Under the pieces are notes generated by a model, which had not been told where the DNA came from, made no database searches, and worked only from the letters and a program-made list of their open reading frames with translations. From positions 1 through 26,653 of the IMG/VR virus record IMGVR_UViG_3300023108_002893: 26,653 bases of DNA; one strand, 5' to 3'. Source of the stretch: a virus. Both the position numbers and the translations under genes were made by a program. Of the stretch, positions 1-6,967 are shown piece after piece (position 1 is the stretch's first letter; each line of letters begins with the position of its first letter).

Positions 1-791
1 TTTTTCCATCCTGCTGCGTCCCAATCAATAGTTCCCAAAAAAGGGTTTGATACTAAATTCCAGCCATTTTCGTCACTATTATTTACTCCTGAATAATTTG
101 GTCTATAGTCAAAATTTTCTGTTAAATCAACAAAACCATTTAATTGTATATTAAAACTTTCTGTAAGAGAGGTTGTAGAAGAATCAAACAAATATATTGA
201 ATAACCTCTTGGCAAAATATCATTTATATTTCCAGGGATTGTCCATCCTATATTTCTATCAACATCAGGTGTTGTTTCATCATAAATATAAGTATTAGTC
301 CAAAAAGAAGGAAAAGAACTTCCGGGTACACCTGTATGAAAAAATCCATAATCGCTTATAGACACTTCAAAAGGCCCTCCATACATTCCCCAACCATCAC
401 AACGCTCAATCCACTTTTGCCATACAACTTCAGAAAGCAATTCTCCTGCAGATGTTGCGCCAAGCCTACCTTTATCAACACTATTATTAATAAAAAATAA
501 GACCCCACCAGATATGTCAGACTCAATATTTAGAACACCTTTTACAAAAATGGTGTCATATAAAATGGTAATATCATTAATTGTAATATCTGTTACAGTG
601 TCTTTTACGTCTATTTCTAATGTGTGATTTATTATAACATTATCTCCACTTTGTGGTATTCCATTGTCCCAAACTAAAGGATTAGACCAAAATCCATCAC
701 TAACAGTTATTTTTGTTGATTGAGAAAAAGATAAATTTTTTAATAAAAAAATTAAAAAAAATATTATTGTTATATATTTTATAGATTTCAT
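1..791 (-). CDS. Secreted Bacteroidetes-type surface protein, 3' part beyond the left edge
   Basis: An open frame starts with ATG at 791 and runs without a stop to the window edge (263 complete codons), so the C-terminus is missing. Residues 1-24 form a clear signal peptide: two Lys near the start, a long Ile/Phe/Leu core and a LSFSQ end typical of Flavobacteriia. Residues about 33-62 contain DGFWSNPLVWDNGIPQSGD, the W-rich, G8-like opening common in secreted Bacteroidetes proteins. Near the edge is GWNLVSNPFLGTIDW, a phrase typical of large exported proteins that often end in a type IX secretion sorting domain; that end cannot be seen here. No Cys follows the signal peptide, so it is not a lipoprotein. 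The gene lies downstream of the DUF1566-like gene after a 122-bp gap with no recognisable promoter. Function is unknown. A host-like exported protein is unusual in a phage and may alter the infected cell surface or be acquired cargo. Confidence 0.8.
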   Translation of the reverse strand, partial: MKSIKYITIIFFLIFLLKNLSFSQSTKITVSDGFWSNPLVWDNGIPQSGDNVIINHTLEIDVKDTVTDITINDITILYDTIFVKGVLNIESDISGGVLFFINNSVDKGRLGATSAGELLSEVVWQKWIERCDGWGMYGGPFEVSISDYGFFHTGVPGSSFPSFWTNTYIYDETTPDVDRNIGWTIPGNINDILPRGYSIYLFDSSTTSLTESFNIQLNGFVDLTENFDYRPNYSGVNNSDENGWNLVSNPFLGTIDWDAAGWK

Positions 792-913
792 ATACTCATT
801 TTTTATATAAATATAATAAACTTTTTAATTATAAATCAAACAGTTACAATAGCCATATTAAAGTTATAGTATAAGGTTAATTTTAATTATAAAATTGTTG
901 AATAGTTAAATTG

Positions 914-1240
914 TTAAGAAGCCCGAACAGCACGAACATAGTAGTAGTAGTTCTTACTGAAGTTGAGCTGGTAACCATCGAGGAAATTCTGTTTCCACGC
1001 AAGGTTGTAACCGACCTCCGTAGAACTCCAATAGAAGACATTAGCAAAACCGCCAATTTCTTCATTGTTTTCGTAAAGCATATTCAATTCGTCTTTTGTT
1101 GGCAATCTCCATCTTGGTCCGAGCTTTTTACAAACTTCAACAGCTTCATGCCAAGTCATACATCCTAAATTATTAGATACTTCTAATCCATTGATTGACT
1201 TTTTACCTTCTAGCAATATGTGTTTTTTAATTACTTCCAT
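914..1240 (-). CDS. DUF1566/Lcl-type C-type-lectin-like protein, candidate DGR variable protein
   Basis: This 108-residue protein has the DUF1566 signature: MTWHEAVEVCKKLG (about 28-41), WRLPTKDEL (44-52), IGGF, then YWSSTE (70-75), W82, a G-Q core and a terminal VRAVRAS. The family has a C-type-lectin-like fold related to FGE-sulfatase domains. Such domains are common scaffolds for diversity-generating retroelement targets, where the C-terminal residues vary. No signal peptide is present. The ATG at 1240 is 8 bp after the stop of the upstream helicase gene, so the two are probably co-transcribed. The last third of the gene has base composition and codon endings unlike the rest of the window, described in its own entry. 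The domain call is firm. The DGR role is an inference from codon pattern, because no reverse transcriptase or template is in view. Without DGR activity it would be a small phage binding protein. Confidence 0.85.
   Translation of the reverse strand: MEVIKKHILLEGKKSINGLEVSNNLGCMTWHEAVEVCKKLGPRWRLPTKDELNMLYENNEEIGGFANVFYWSSTEVGYNLAWKQNFLDGYQLNFSKNYYYYVRAVRAS
917..1042 (-). other. Candidate DGR variable region (VR) at the 3' end of the DUF1566-like gene
   Basis: Residues 67-70, 76-80, 85-90, 92-95 and 97-101 are 24 codons that all end in C or T, 15 of them in C. They encode N, V, F, Y, G, L, D and S, all amino acids reachable from AAC or AAT when adenines are randomised. They are interleaved with invariant family residues (W71, SSTE, AW, Q, G, VRAVRA). 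A hand count over 113 bases of this region gives about 47% G+C, far above the AT-rich surroundings. The 3' end (VRAVRA codons, then stop) would be the fixed anchor. No second copy resembling a template was seen in the window. Confidence 0.55.
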
Positions 1241-1248
1241 ACTAAACG

Positions 1249-2712
1249 TTAAAATTGTAATAACATATAATACAACTTCTTTTTAGGTCTAGATATGGCA
1301 ACATAGTGAACATTTTTTTCTTCTTGATAATTTTCCATATCTGATGTGAATGTATAAAATTCCTTTTTGTTATCTGGTATTTTTACTTCGTTTTTTTCTA
1401 TTATATCTTCTGATATTGAATTTACAACAATACAAGTATTATATTCTTTACCTTTTGATTTATGTATTGTAGTAACAAAGCTGTTATTATTTTGATTGTC
1501 CTCTATAAATTTAATTAAATCATCTTTTGTTCCAACAAAATCTTCTAAAATATATTCAACTCTTTTTTTTATTAAACGATTTTCTGTTCCGCTTTTAATT
1601 TCTTCTATATCTTTAGGTTTAAGATAGTTGAAATATTTCATTGGAACTTTTCTTTTAAGCATATTAAACTCTATAAGTTTTACTATAAAATTTGTTCTTG
1701 CTAATACTGCCACTTCTTCATCACTTTTAATTAATTCAATCAACTTATCAAAACTAACAAAACTCTCTTGTATTTCTCCATCAAAACTGTTAAAAGGAGT
1801 GGCTTTTAAATTTGAAAACTTATTAGAGTTTTCTACTATTTTAGGTGCGCTTCTAAAATTTATAGACAGAGACATTCTTTCTATTTTTCTTCTTTTTTCT
1901 AATCTATCCTCGATGTGGTTGCAATTGCTTCCACTATATCCATAAATTGATTGGTTTATATCTCCTACAAGATAATAATATTTAGCATTTAATCTCATAA
2001 GAATATCCATTTGTATAGCACTAGTATCTTGATATTCATCTAAAAACAAATAATCGTATTTATCTTTAAACATTTTCAACCACTTATTTTCTTTTAAAAG
2101 ATTTCTTACATCAACTAATATGTCTGCAAAATCTCTTTTTCTTTCTTCTTTTAAAAACTTTGAATATTGTATAAAATAATCTGGTATTCTGACTTTTATA
2201 CCGTCAGCTGTTTGCAATTTATAAGAAGATATATTTGAATCAAAAAAATCAGCATCATCATATAAATTTGAAATCTTTTTATCAAACTCAAATTTTTCTT
2301 TTTCAGAAGCTCTTGAGCTTGGTTCATTCTTTTTTTTGTACCAATCTATAAACTCATAAAAATTTGTAACCTTTTTAAATTTACCCATTCTGTGAAGCAT
2401 CCAAAAACAAAAAGAATGTATTGTAGTTATTCTTATATCTTTATTATTTACTCTTTCTTTCAATTCGTCTACTGCAGCGTTTGTAAAGCTAAAGAATATT
2501 ATTTTCTTTGGGTCTACTCCTCTATTTAATAAAACTTTCAACCTCTGAACGCAACAGAAAGATTTACCTGAACCAGCAGTTGAAGACATTATTATAGATT
2601 TCTTTCCATCATATGTAACAAACTTTCTTTGTTCATCTGTTAATTTTGATAACATTTCATCAAACTCTTTTTGTTCAAAAGCATCTATCTGTATTGATTT
2701 ACTTGTCTTCAT
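1249..2712 (-). CDS. UvrD/Rep-like superfamily 1 DNA helicase
   Basis: An ATP-dependent DNA helicase, predicted to move 3'-5' on single strands, for replication restart, recombination or repair of phage DNA. All SF1A motifs are visible in its 487 residues: Q-motif LTDEQRKFV (24-32), Walker A STAGSGKS (44-51), motif Ia FSFTNAAVDEL (74-84), DEYQD (225-229), GDINQSIY (250-257, the UvrD-type motif III), NFRSAP (285-290), VTTIHKSKGKE (413-423) and YVAISRPKKKLY (470-481). It is much shorter than bacterial UvrD (about 720 residues), so the 1B/2B accessory domains must be reduced. This is not the RecD-like Dda of T4. It starts 10 bp after the stop of the 150-residue upstream gene, within a tight run. 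Confidence 0.93.
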   Translation of the reverse strand: MKTSKSIQIDAFEQKEFDEMLSKLTDEQRKFVTYDGKKSIIMSSTAGSGKSFCCVQRLKVLLNRGVDPKKIIFFSFTNAAVDELKERVNNKDIRITTIHSFCFWMLHRMGKFKKVTNFYEFIDWYKKKNEPSSRASEKEKFEFDKKISNLYDDADFFDSNISSYKLQTADGIKVRIPDYFIQYSKFLKEERKRDFADILVDVRNLLKENKWLKMFKDKYDYLFLDEYQDTSAIQMDILMRLNAKYYYLVGDINQSIYGYSGSNCNHIEDRLEKRRKIERMSLSINFRSAPKIVENSNKFSNLKATPFNSFDGEIQESFVSFDKLIELIKSDEEVAVLARTNFIVKLIEFNMLKRKVPMKYFNYLKPKDIEEIKSGTENRLIKKRVEYILEDFVGTKDDLIKFIEDNQNNNSFVTTIHKSKGKEYNTCIVVNSISEDIIEKNEVKIPDNKKEFYTFTSDMENYQEEKNVHYVAISRPKKKLYYMLLQF

Positions 2713-2722
2713 TTATAAAACT

Positions 2723-3175
2723 TTAAAGAATAGCACTAATAATATATCCAGCTTTATTTGATTTGTTAAATAATAAAACAAAACTGTTGGGAATACCCAT
2801 ACCTTTTCTTTCTAGAATAAGATTTCTTTTTCTGAATGTTACTTGTGAAAGGTCACAATAAACTTTATATCTATTTGAAATTTCTCCAGAATACAATAAA
2901 TTAGGTTCTAACTTAAATGTTCCAAAATTATTAACATTAGTTTCTGAAAACATACTTATACTACTAATTATAGGCATCATATCCATAGAACAAATCACAG
3001 TATCTAGTAAATATCCATTATTAATATTAGAGATTGCAGAAAGTCTATTTATTAATGTAACAATTGTCGTGTTCCACATTTGTGAACTCATATAATGTGG
3101 GCGCCTATCATTAAAACCACTCCAACAATAATGTCCTAAAACTTTACAAAAATTATTGTTGTAATTTGGATTCAT
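2723..3175 (-). CDS. Hypothetical protein, 150 aa, weakly capsid-like C-terminal half
   Basis: Not confidently recognised. The gene overlaps the end of the exonuclease gene by 23 bp, suggesting translational coupling. The N-terminal third is rich in Asn, aromatic residues and Cys. The C-terminal part reads GEISNRYKVYCDLSQV, then a run ending LERKG, then a hydrophobic tail (AGYIISAIL). The order 'G-x-(R)-(K)VY-x-D ... KG' resembles the C-terminal region of T4 gp23-type capsid proteins (G-x-L-G-x-R-F-K-V-Y-x-D ... G-x-K-G), but the similarity is by eye only. If real, it would be an orphan capsid-domain fragment outside a structural cluster. It could equally be an unrelated beta-rich protein. 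No signal peptide or clear membrane segment is visible. Confidence 0.6.
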   Translation of the reverse strand: MNPNYNNNFCKVLGHYCWSGFNDRRPHYMSSQMWNTTIVTLINRLSAISNINNGYLLDTVICSMDMMPIISSISMFSETNVNNFGTFKLEPNLLYSGEISNRYKVYCDLSQVTFRKRNLILERKGMGIPNSFVLLFNKSNKAGYIISAIL

Positions 3176-3989
3176 GTATTTCTGCTCTATTTTTTTCCAT
3201 TATATTTTCTAGAACTTTTTTTGTGTCAGTTGCAAACTCCCCTTTCATAAACCAGCTATAATAACCTGGGTTGTTGGTTATTACATCTACAACAGATTGA
3301 TTTTGGTATTTTCCGAAGTTAAATACGGGTATATCATTTTCGTTTAAAATAATTCTGCCAGCATAATCCAGTTGACCTGAAAAGTTTGTAAAGTCATGCA
3401 ATGCTTGCATATCATTTTTGATTGGATTTTCTTCTATAATTCCATTTCCATCTTCGTAATCTACTCCATCATAATGATTAATTTGACAACTTAAAATTTC
3501 TGCAGTTGCCTTAACATCATTTAAAGCGTCATGAGCTCCTTCTAAAGTTTTTCCACAATAAAATTTATATGCTGCAGATAAATTTCTTGGCTCCATCTTT
3601 TGAAATATTTTCCAAACGTCAATAGATTTTCTATTTGTCATATCAAAATCTAAATTAACTCTATTAAATTCTTCAATTAACATTGGAACGTCAAATCTAT
3701 TGCTATTAAAGCCACACAAATCTGCATCTCCTATTAAATTTTTCAACCCCTTTGCTAGCTGTTGAAATGTTGGTTCATTTTTAACGTCTTCATTTGTAAT
3801 TCCATGAATATCTGAAGCTTCTTTTGGAATTGGAATAGTAGGATTTATCAATCTACATTTTTCAAGATTTTCTCTTCCATCAGCAAAAACTTTCACAATT
3901 CCTATCTGAACTATTCTATCATTTGAAACGCTAACTCCTGTTGTTTCTAAATCAAAAAACACCAAGTCTTTATCTAAATTTAATTTCAT
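3153..3989 (-). CDS. DEDDh 3'-5' exonuclease (DnaQ/ExoX type) with C-terminal ExoX-like module
   Basis: A 278-residue, probably proofreading-type, 3'-5' exonuclease. The exonuclease motifs are complete: DLETTG (D13, E15), GFNSNRFD (93-100, D100) and HDALNDVKATAE (H153, D158), which makes it a DEDDh enzyme like DnaQ/PolC-epsilon. A second module at about 208-262 contains DYAGRI, VFNFGKYQNQSV and NPGYYSWFMKGEF, the small C-terminal domain seen in Bacteroidetes DnaQ-like exonucleases and ExoX relatives, suggesting origin from a host gene. The polymerase at 21002-22639 has no visible exonuclease domain, so this protein may supply editing in trans; that link is inference. It starts 3 bp after the stop of the 60-residue gene and its end overlaps the next gene. 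Confidence 0.93.
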   Translation of the reverse strand: MKLNLDKDLVFFDLETTGVSVSNDRIVQIGIVKVFADGRENLEKCRLINPTIPIPKEASDIHGITNEDVKNEPTFQQLAKGLKNLIGDADLCGFNSNRFDVPMLIEEFNRVNLDFDMTNRKSIDVWKIFQKMEPRNLSAAYKFYCGKTLEGAHDALNDVKATAEILSCQINHYDGVDYEDGNGIIEENPIKNDMQALHDFTNFSGQLDYAGRIILNENDIPVFNFGKYQNQSVVDVITNNPGYYSWFMKGEFATDTKKVLENIMEKNRAEIHESKLQQ

Positions 3990-3992
3990 AAT

Positions 3993-4175
3993 TTATTTTT
4001 TATATTTTTTTAAAAGACTTTTTTCTACCCAAAAAATTCTTTTTACATTTTCATTTTCACAAGTTTCAACTTTTAACATACCATCAGAATCTTCATGTAT
4101 AACTATAACTTTAGAACCCTCTTCTACATAGTTATCATCTTTAAAATGGATATCTTTTAACAATACATAACACAT
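3993..4175 (-). CDS. Small hypothetical protein, 60 aa
   Basis: Not recognised. It begins 1 bp after the stop codon of the first sigma gene (4177) and ends 3 bp before the exonuclease start, so the three genes are almost certainly translated from one mRNA. The sequence alternates short beta-like stretches (CYVLLKDIHF, SKVIVIHEDS, RIFWVEKSLL) with charged turns and ends in a Lys-rich tail (LLKKYKK), consistent with a small SH3-like or KOW-like barrel, though this is only a reading of the pattern. No Cys cluster, membrane segment or signal peptide is visible. Tight packing and length support a real gene. Confidence 0.6.
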   Translation of the reverse strand: MCYVLLKDIHFKDDNYVEEGSKVIVIHEDSDGMLKVETCENENVKRIFWVEKSLLKKYKK

Positions 4176-4176
4176 A

Positions 4177-5049
4177 CTACTTTAAGTGTTGCTTTAAAAT
4201 TTTACTTCTACTTCTGTGTTTTAAAACTCTTATTGCTGCATCTTTTATTTGTCTAACACGCTCTCTTGTCAATTCATAATATTCTCCAATTTCTTCTAAT
4301 GTCATTTTTGGATAACCCATAAGGCCGTAGTACATGCAAACAATTTCTCTCTGTCTAAGTTTTAATGTTGAAATTACTGTTTCTATATCTGTCGACAAAG
4401 ATTCTTTATCCATAAACATCTCTATATTGTTTTCTTCTTCTAGAATTATAAGGTCATTCAAAGTATTAGAACCACTATCGTCATCATTTTTTATCGGAGC
4501 ATCTAGAGATGAATGTTTTTTACTAACTCTTATAAGTGTGCTTATTTTTTTCACATCTTCTTCCATCATTTCTGATATTTCTTCTTCTGTTGGAGGTCTT
4601 TGATTTTTCTGTTCAAAATCTTGAAAAAATTTATTCATTTTATACAATGAAGTAATTTGATTAGATGGAATTCTTATAAGTCTTGAGTTGTTTGCTAAAG
4701 CTTCCATTATGGATTGTCTAATCCACCAAACAGCATAAGATATAAATTTAAAACCTCTAGTTGAATCAAATCTTTCAGCAGCTTTTATCAGTCCAATATT
4801 TCCTTCATTTATTAAATCTTCAAATAGTATTCCCTGATTTTGATACTGTTTAGCTACAGTTATTACAAATTTTAAATTGGAAACTATAAGCTTTTCTTTT
4901 GCCAGCTCATCTCCTTCTTTAATTTTAACAGATAAATTAATCTCTTCTTCTTCTGTTAGTAATTCTATTTTTGATATTTCTGATAAGTAATTTTTTACAG
5001 AATCACTATCTCTGTTAGTGATTTGATTGGTTATTTTTATTTGTTTCAT
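4177..5049 (-). CDS. Primary-type sigma-70 factor (Bacteroidetes RpoD-like), copy 1
   Basis: A 290-residue sigma factor expected to bind host core RNA polymerase and direct it to phage promoters. It begins MKQIKITNQITNRDSDSV, nearly the same opening as Bacteroidetes primary sigma factors. Region 1.2 is about 15-50, region 2 about 52-128 (including FEDLINEGNIGLIKAAERFD and YAVWWIRQS, 105-113), region 3 about 130-185, and region 4.2 has an intact helix-turn-helix LTRERVRQIK (260-269) keeping the RER residues that contact the -35 element. In region 2.4 the residues after WWIRQSI are MEAL rather than the LQAL of the second copy. Length matches the host housekeeping sigma, which lacks a long region 1.1. 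A -7-like element lies 33 bp upstream, and a terminator separates this gene from copy 2. This is not a T4 gp55-type minimal sigma. Confidence 0.95.
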   Translation of the reverse strand: MKQIKITNQITNRDSDSVKNYLSEISKIELLTEEEEINLSVKIKEGDELAKEKLIVSNLKFVITVAKQYQNQGILFEDLINEGNIGLIKAAERFDSTRGFKFISYAVWWIRQSIMEALANNSRLIRIPSNQITSLYKMNKFFQDFEQKNQRPPTEEEISEMMEEDVKKISTLIRVSKKHSSLDAPIKNDDDSGSNTLNDLIILEEENNIEMFMDKESLSTDIETVISTLKLRQREIVCMYYGLMGYPKMTLEEIGEYYELTRERVRQIKDAAIRVLKHRSRSKILKQHLK

Positions 5050-5082
5050 TCATTTGTATATGTTAGTATTTGCAAATTGTTA

Positions 5083-5090
5083 CAAATATA
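5083..5090 (-). promoter_or_regulatory. Bacteroidetes-type -7 element upstream of sigma copy 1
   Basis: TATATTTG on the minus strand matches the Bacteroidetes -7 consensus TAnnTTTG, 33 bp before the ATG at 5049. The -33 position, about 19 bp further upstream, lacks a clear TTTG and is T-rich terminator sequence, so the match is partial. Confidence 0.4.
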
Positions 5091-5113
5091 ATGTTTTTTT
5101 ATAATAAAAAAGA

Positions 5114-5140
5114 ATTGCTAGTAAAATAATTACTAACAAT
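5114..5140 (-). terminator. Intrinsic terminator after sigma copy 2
   Basis: An 11-bp stem, 5114-5124 paired with 5130-5140 around a 5-nt loop, contains one wobble pair and is followed on the minus strand by a T-rich tract (TTCTTTTTTATTAT). It lies 22 bp after the stop of sigma copy 2 and before copy 1, so the two sigma genes can be expressed independently. Confidence 0.7.
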
Positions 5141-5162
5141 CCTCTCTTTTATTTGTTATGTA

Positions 5163-6020
5163 TTATAAATACTTTTTCAACAAATTTACAGCGCTTTTAT
5201 TTCTAGACAATTTTTTTTCTGCACCTCTACTAATTTGCCTAATTCTCTCAGCTGAATAGTCTAGCTCATAAGCCAATTCTTCTTTACTTTTTGCTTTACA
5301 ACCTATTCCATACAATTTCTTTATAACATAAACTTCTCTTTGACTTAGAATATTCAAAGCTCTTTCCATGTCTTTAGTTAAAGATTCGTCTATTAAAACT
5401 TCTTTATCGCTAGAATCATTTGGTATTACATCTATCAAAAGCGAAGAGTTATCTTCTGTTGAAATTTTTCTATCTAAAGAATCTGTTTTTGAACAAATTT
5501 CTTCTAAAACTTTAATTTCTTTTAGAGAAATTTCCATATGTTCTGCCAACTCTAAAGAAGTAGGATTTCTCTCAAGTTGTTGGTTTAAAGTAGATAATGA
5601 AGCATAGTATCTACTAACAAGTAAATTTTTATTAGAAGGTATTTTAATGATTCTGTTTTTGTCAGACAAAGCTTGTAATATAGATTGTCTAATCCACCAA
5701 ACAGCATAAGATATAAACTTAAAACCTCTGCTTGAGTCAAATCTTTCAGCTGCTTTTATCAAGCCTATATTAGCCTCATTTATCAAGTCGGTTAATTCTA
5801 ATCCCATGTTTTGGTATTTTTTTGCAACACTAATTGCAAACTTTAAATTTGCAACAACCAACTCTTCTAGAGCTTTTTCATCACCCTCTTTAATTCTATT
5901 TGACAATTCAACCTCTTCTTCTGGAGAGATTTCTTTTTGTTTGTTTACATCATTGAAATATTTCTCTACAGATTTTTCGCTTCTATCAGTTAATGTTTTT
6001 TGAATTTTAAATTGCTTCAT
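5163..6020 (-). CDS. Primary-type sigma-70 factor, divergent copy 2
   Basis: A 285-residue sigma factor paralogous to the gene at 4177-5049. The ATG at 6020 is chosen because MKQFKIQKTLTDRSEKSV aligns with the start of copy 1 and of host primary sigmas; an in-frame ATG at 6047 would add nine unrelated residues. Region 2 is strongly conserved (LINEANIGLIKAAERFD, YAVWWIRQSILQAL, about 79-118), keeping the -10 recognition and melting face. Region 4.2 is divergent: YELDYSAERIRQIS (251-264) has Ala257 in place of the usual first Arg of the RER -35 contact, and the linker before it (CKAKSKEELA) is unusual. It probably reads a different -35 element or relies on an extended -10 or an activator. It carries its own terminator downstream. 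Confidence 0.93.
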   Translation of the reverse strand: MKQFKIQKTLTDRSEKSVEKYFNDVNKQKEISPEEEVELSNRIKEGDEKALEELVVANLKFAISVAKKYQNMGLELTDLINEANIGLIKAAERFDSSRGFKFISYAVWWIRQSILQALSDKNRIIKIPSNKNLLVSRYYASLSTLNQQLERNPTSLELAEHMEISLKEIKVLEEICSKTDSLDRKISTEDNSSLLIDVIPNDSSDKEVLIDESLTKDMERALNILSQREVYVIKKLYGIGCKAKSKEELAYELDYSAERIRQISRGAEKKLSRNKSAVNLLKKYL

Positions 6021-6124
6021 AGTTTTATAAAATTGATTACAAAACATAAACGAAACAAAAATAAAAATATTACAAAAAAATTGATTTTTTTTTTACAAAA
6101 TTAATTTAAAGAATAAATAAATGA

Positions 6125-6919
6125 TTATTTTTTGGCTTTTAAATAAGCTATTCTATCTCTTATTTTAGCGCAAAGTTCAAAGTTATCACTTTTGATTGCA
6201 CTCTTCATTACCTCATTTAAAAAAGGAATGTTATATATATCATTAATTTTACTTTCTATTACAAACTCCATGTCATGACCTGTAAAGTTATCCACATCAT
6301 AAGAGCTTGATATGTTATACCCTGGGTAGAATGTTTGATTTGGAATTTCTTTAAAAACTATACTGCTTACTATACTTTCTATTATTTTATCCCTTTCTTC
6401 TGTGCTTACATCTAATATATCTGAAAGATTTGTGTTATTTCTAATATCTTTCATCATATTATTGTTTTCATAATCATTGCACATTTTCCTAAAATCTGGT
6501 GGGAGATTTTCTATATCCATTTTACAAGATACATTATTTATTGTATTATATATTGATATTTTATTTTTTTCTTTGTTAGTTGTTGCAACTAAATAGCAAC
6601 CAGACAAATCGTAAAACAAGCCTAACTTTTTAAAATAGCTTGGTTGTGAGTTCTTTTTTTCAAGAAATTTTATAAATTTTCTATTTGTATCTTCATCTGA
6701 GAATAAAATATAATTTCCACTGTCATTGTCAAAATTAAATTCTTCAGACACATCTTTACAATCTATTACTAGATAATAATTTAATTTAGAAATATCTTCT
6801 AACTTTGATATGGGACTTTCTGGTTTGTTTTTTATAGACTTTTCTATTTTCTTTTTCAACAAGCTAAACCTTTCTAGTTTTTTTGCTTTTTCAAAAGATA
6901 TTTTTTTGGATATTCTCAT
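6125..6919 (-). CDS. Hypothetical protein with C-terminal UVR-like motif
   Basis: A 264-residue protein with no recognised enzymatic domain. The N-terminus is strongly basic and helical (KKISFEKAKKLERF, LLKKKIEKSIKNK). The middle is a mixed alpha/beta region (YYLVIDCKDV, NYILFSDEDTNRKF, LGLFYDLSGCYLVAT). The last 32 residues, FLNEVMKSAIKSDNFELCA then KIRDRIAYLKAKK, match the UVR motif (A-x(5-6)-F/Y-E-x-A-x-x-RD-x-I) that mediates UvrB-UvrC contact and also occurs in McsA and ClpC-type proteins. A second protein in the window (10102-11901) ends in the same motif. The gene lies between the 122-residue protein and sigma copy 2. A coiled interaction hairpin is likely; the overall role is unknown. 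Confidence 0.75.
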   Translation of the reverse strand: MRISKKISFEKAKKLERFSLLKKKIEKSIKNKPESPISKLEDISKLNYYLVIDCKDVSEEFNFDNDSGNYILFSDEDTNRKFIKFLEKKNSQPSYFKKLGLFYDLSGCYLVATTNKEKNKISIYNTINNVSCKMDIENLPPDFRKMCNDYENNNMMKDIRNNTNLSDILDVSTEERDKIIESIVSSIVFKEIPNQTFYPGYNISSSYDVDNFTGHDMEFVIESKINDIYNIPFLNEVMKSAIKSDNFELCAKIRDRIAYLKAKK

Positions 6920-6967
6920 ATTTTAGAAACTCTATTTATTATAAATATGTTTTTTTTTTAATTATGA

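Noticed and set aside
792-913. Template repeat or reverse transcriptase next to the candidate variable region
   Set aside because: The 122-bp gap is A/T-rich with only a short direct repeat (AAATTGTT) and has no similarity to the variable tract; no RT motif is encoded anywhere in the window.
883-1168. Open frames on the opposite strand and in another frame across the DUF1566-like gene
   Set aside because: They lack family features and sit over a convincing gene. Their openness comes from the unusual composition of the candidate variable region.
6021-6047. Upstream ATG for sigma copy 2
   Set aside because: The extra nine residues (MFCNQFYKT) have no counterpart in copy 1 or in host primary sigmas, whose homology begins exactly at MKQ.
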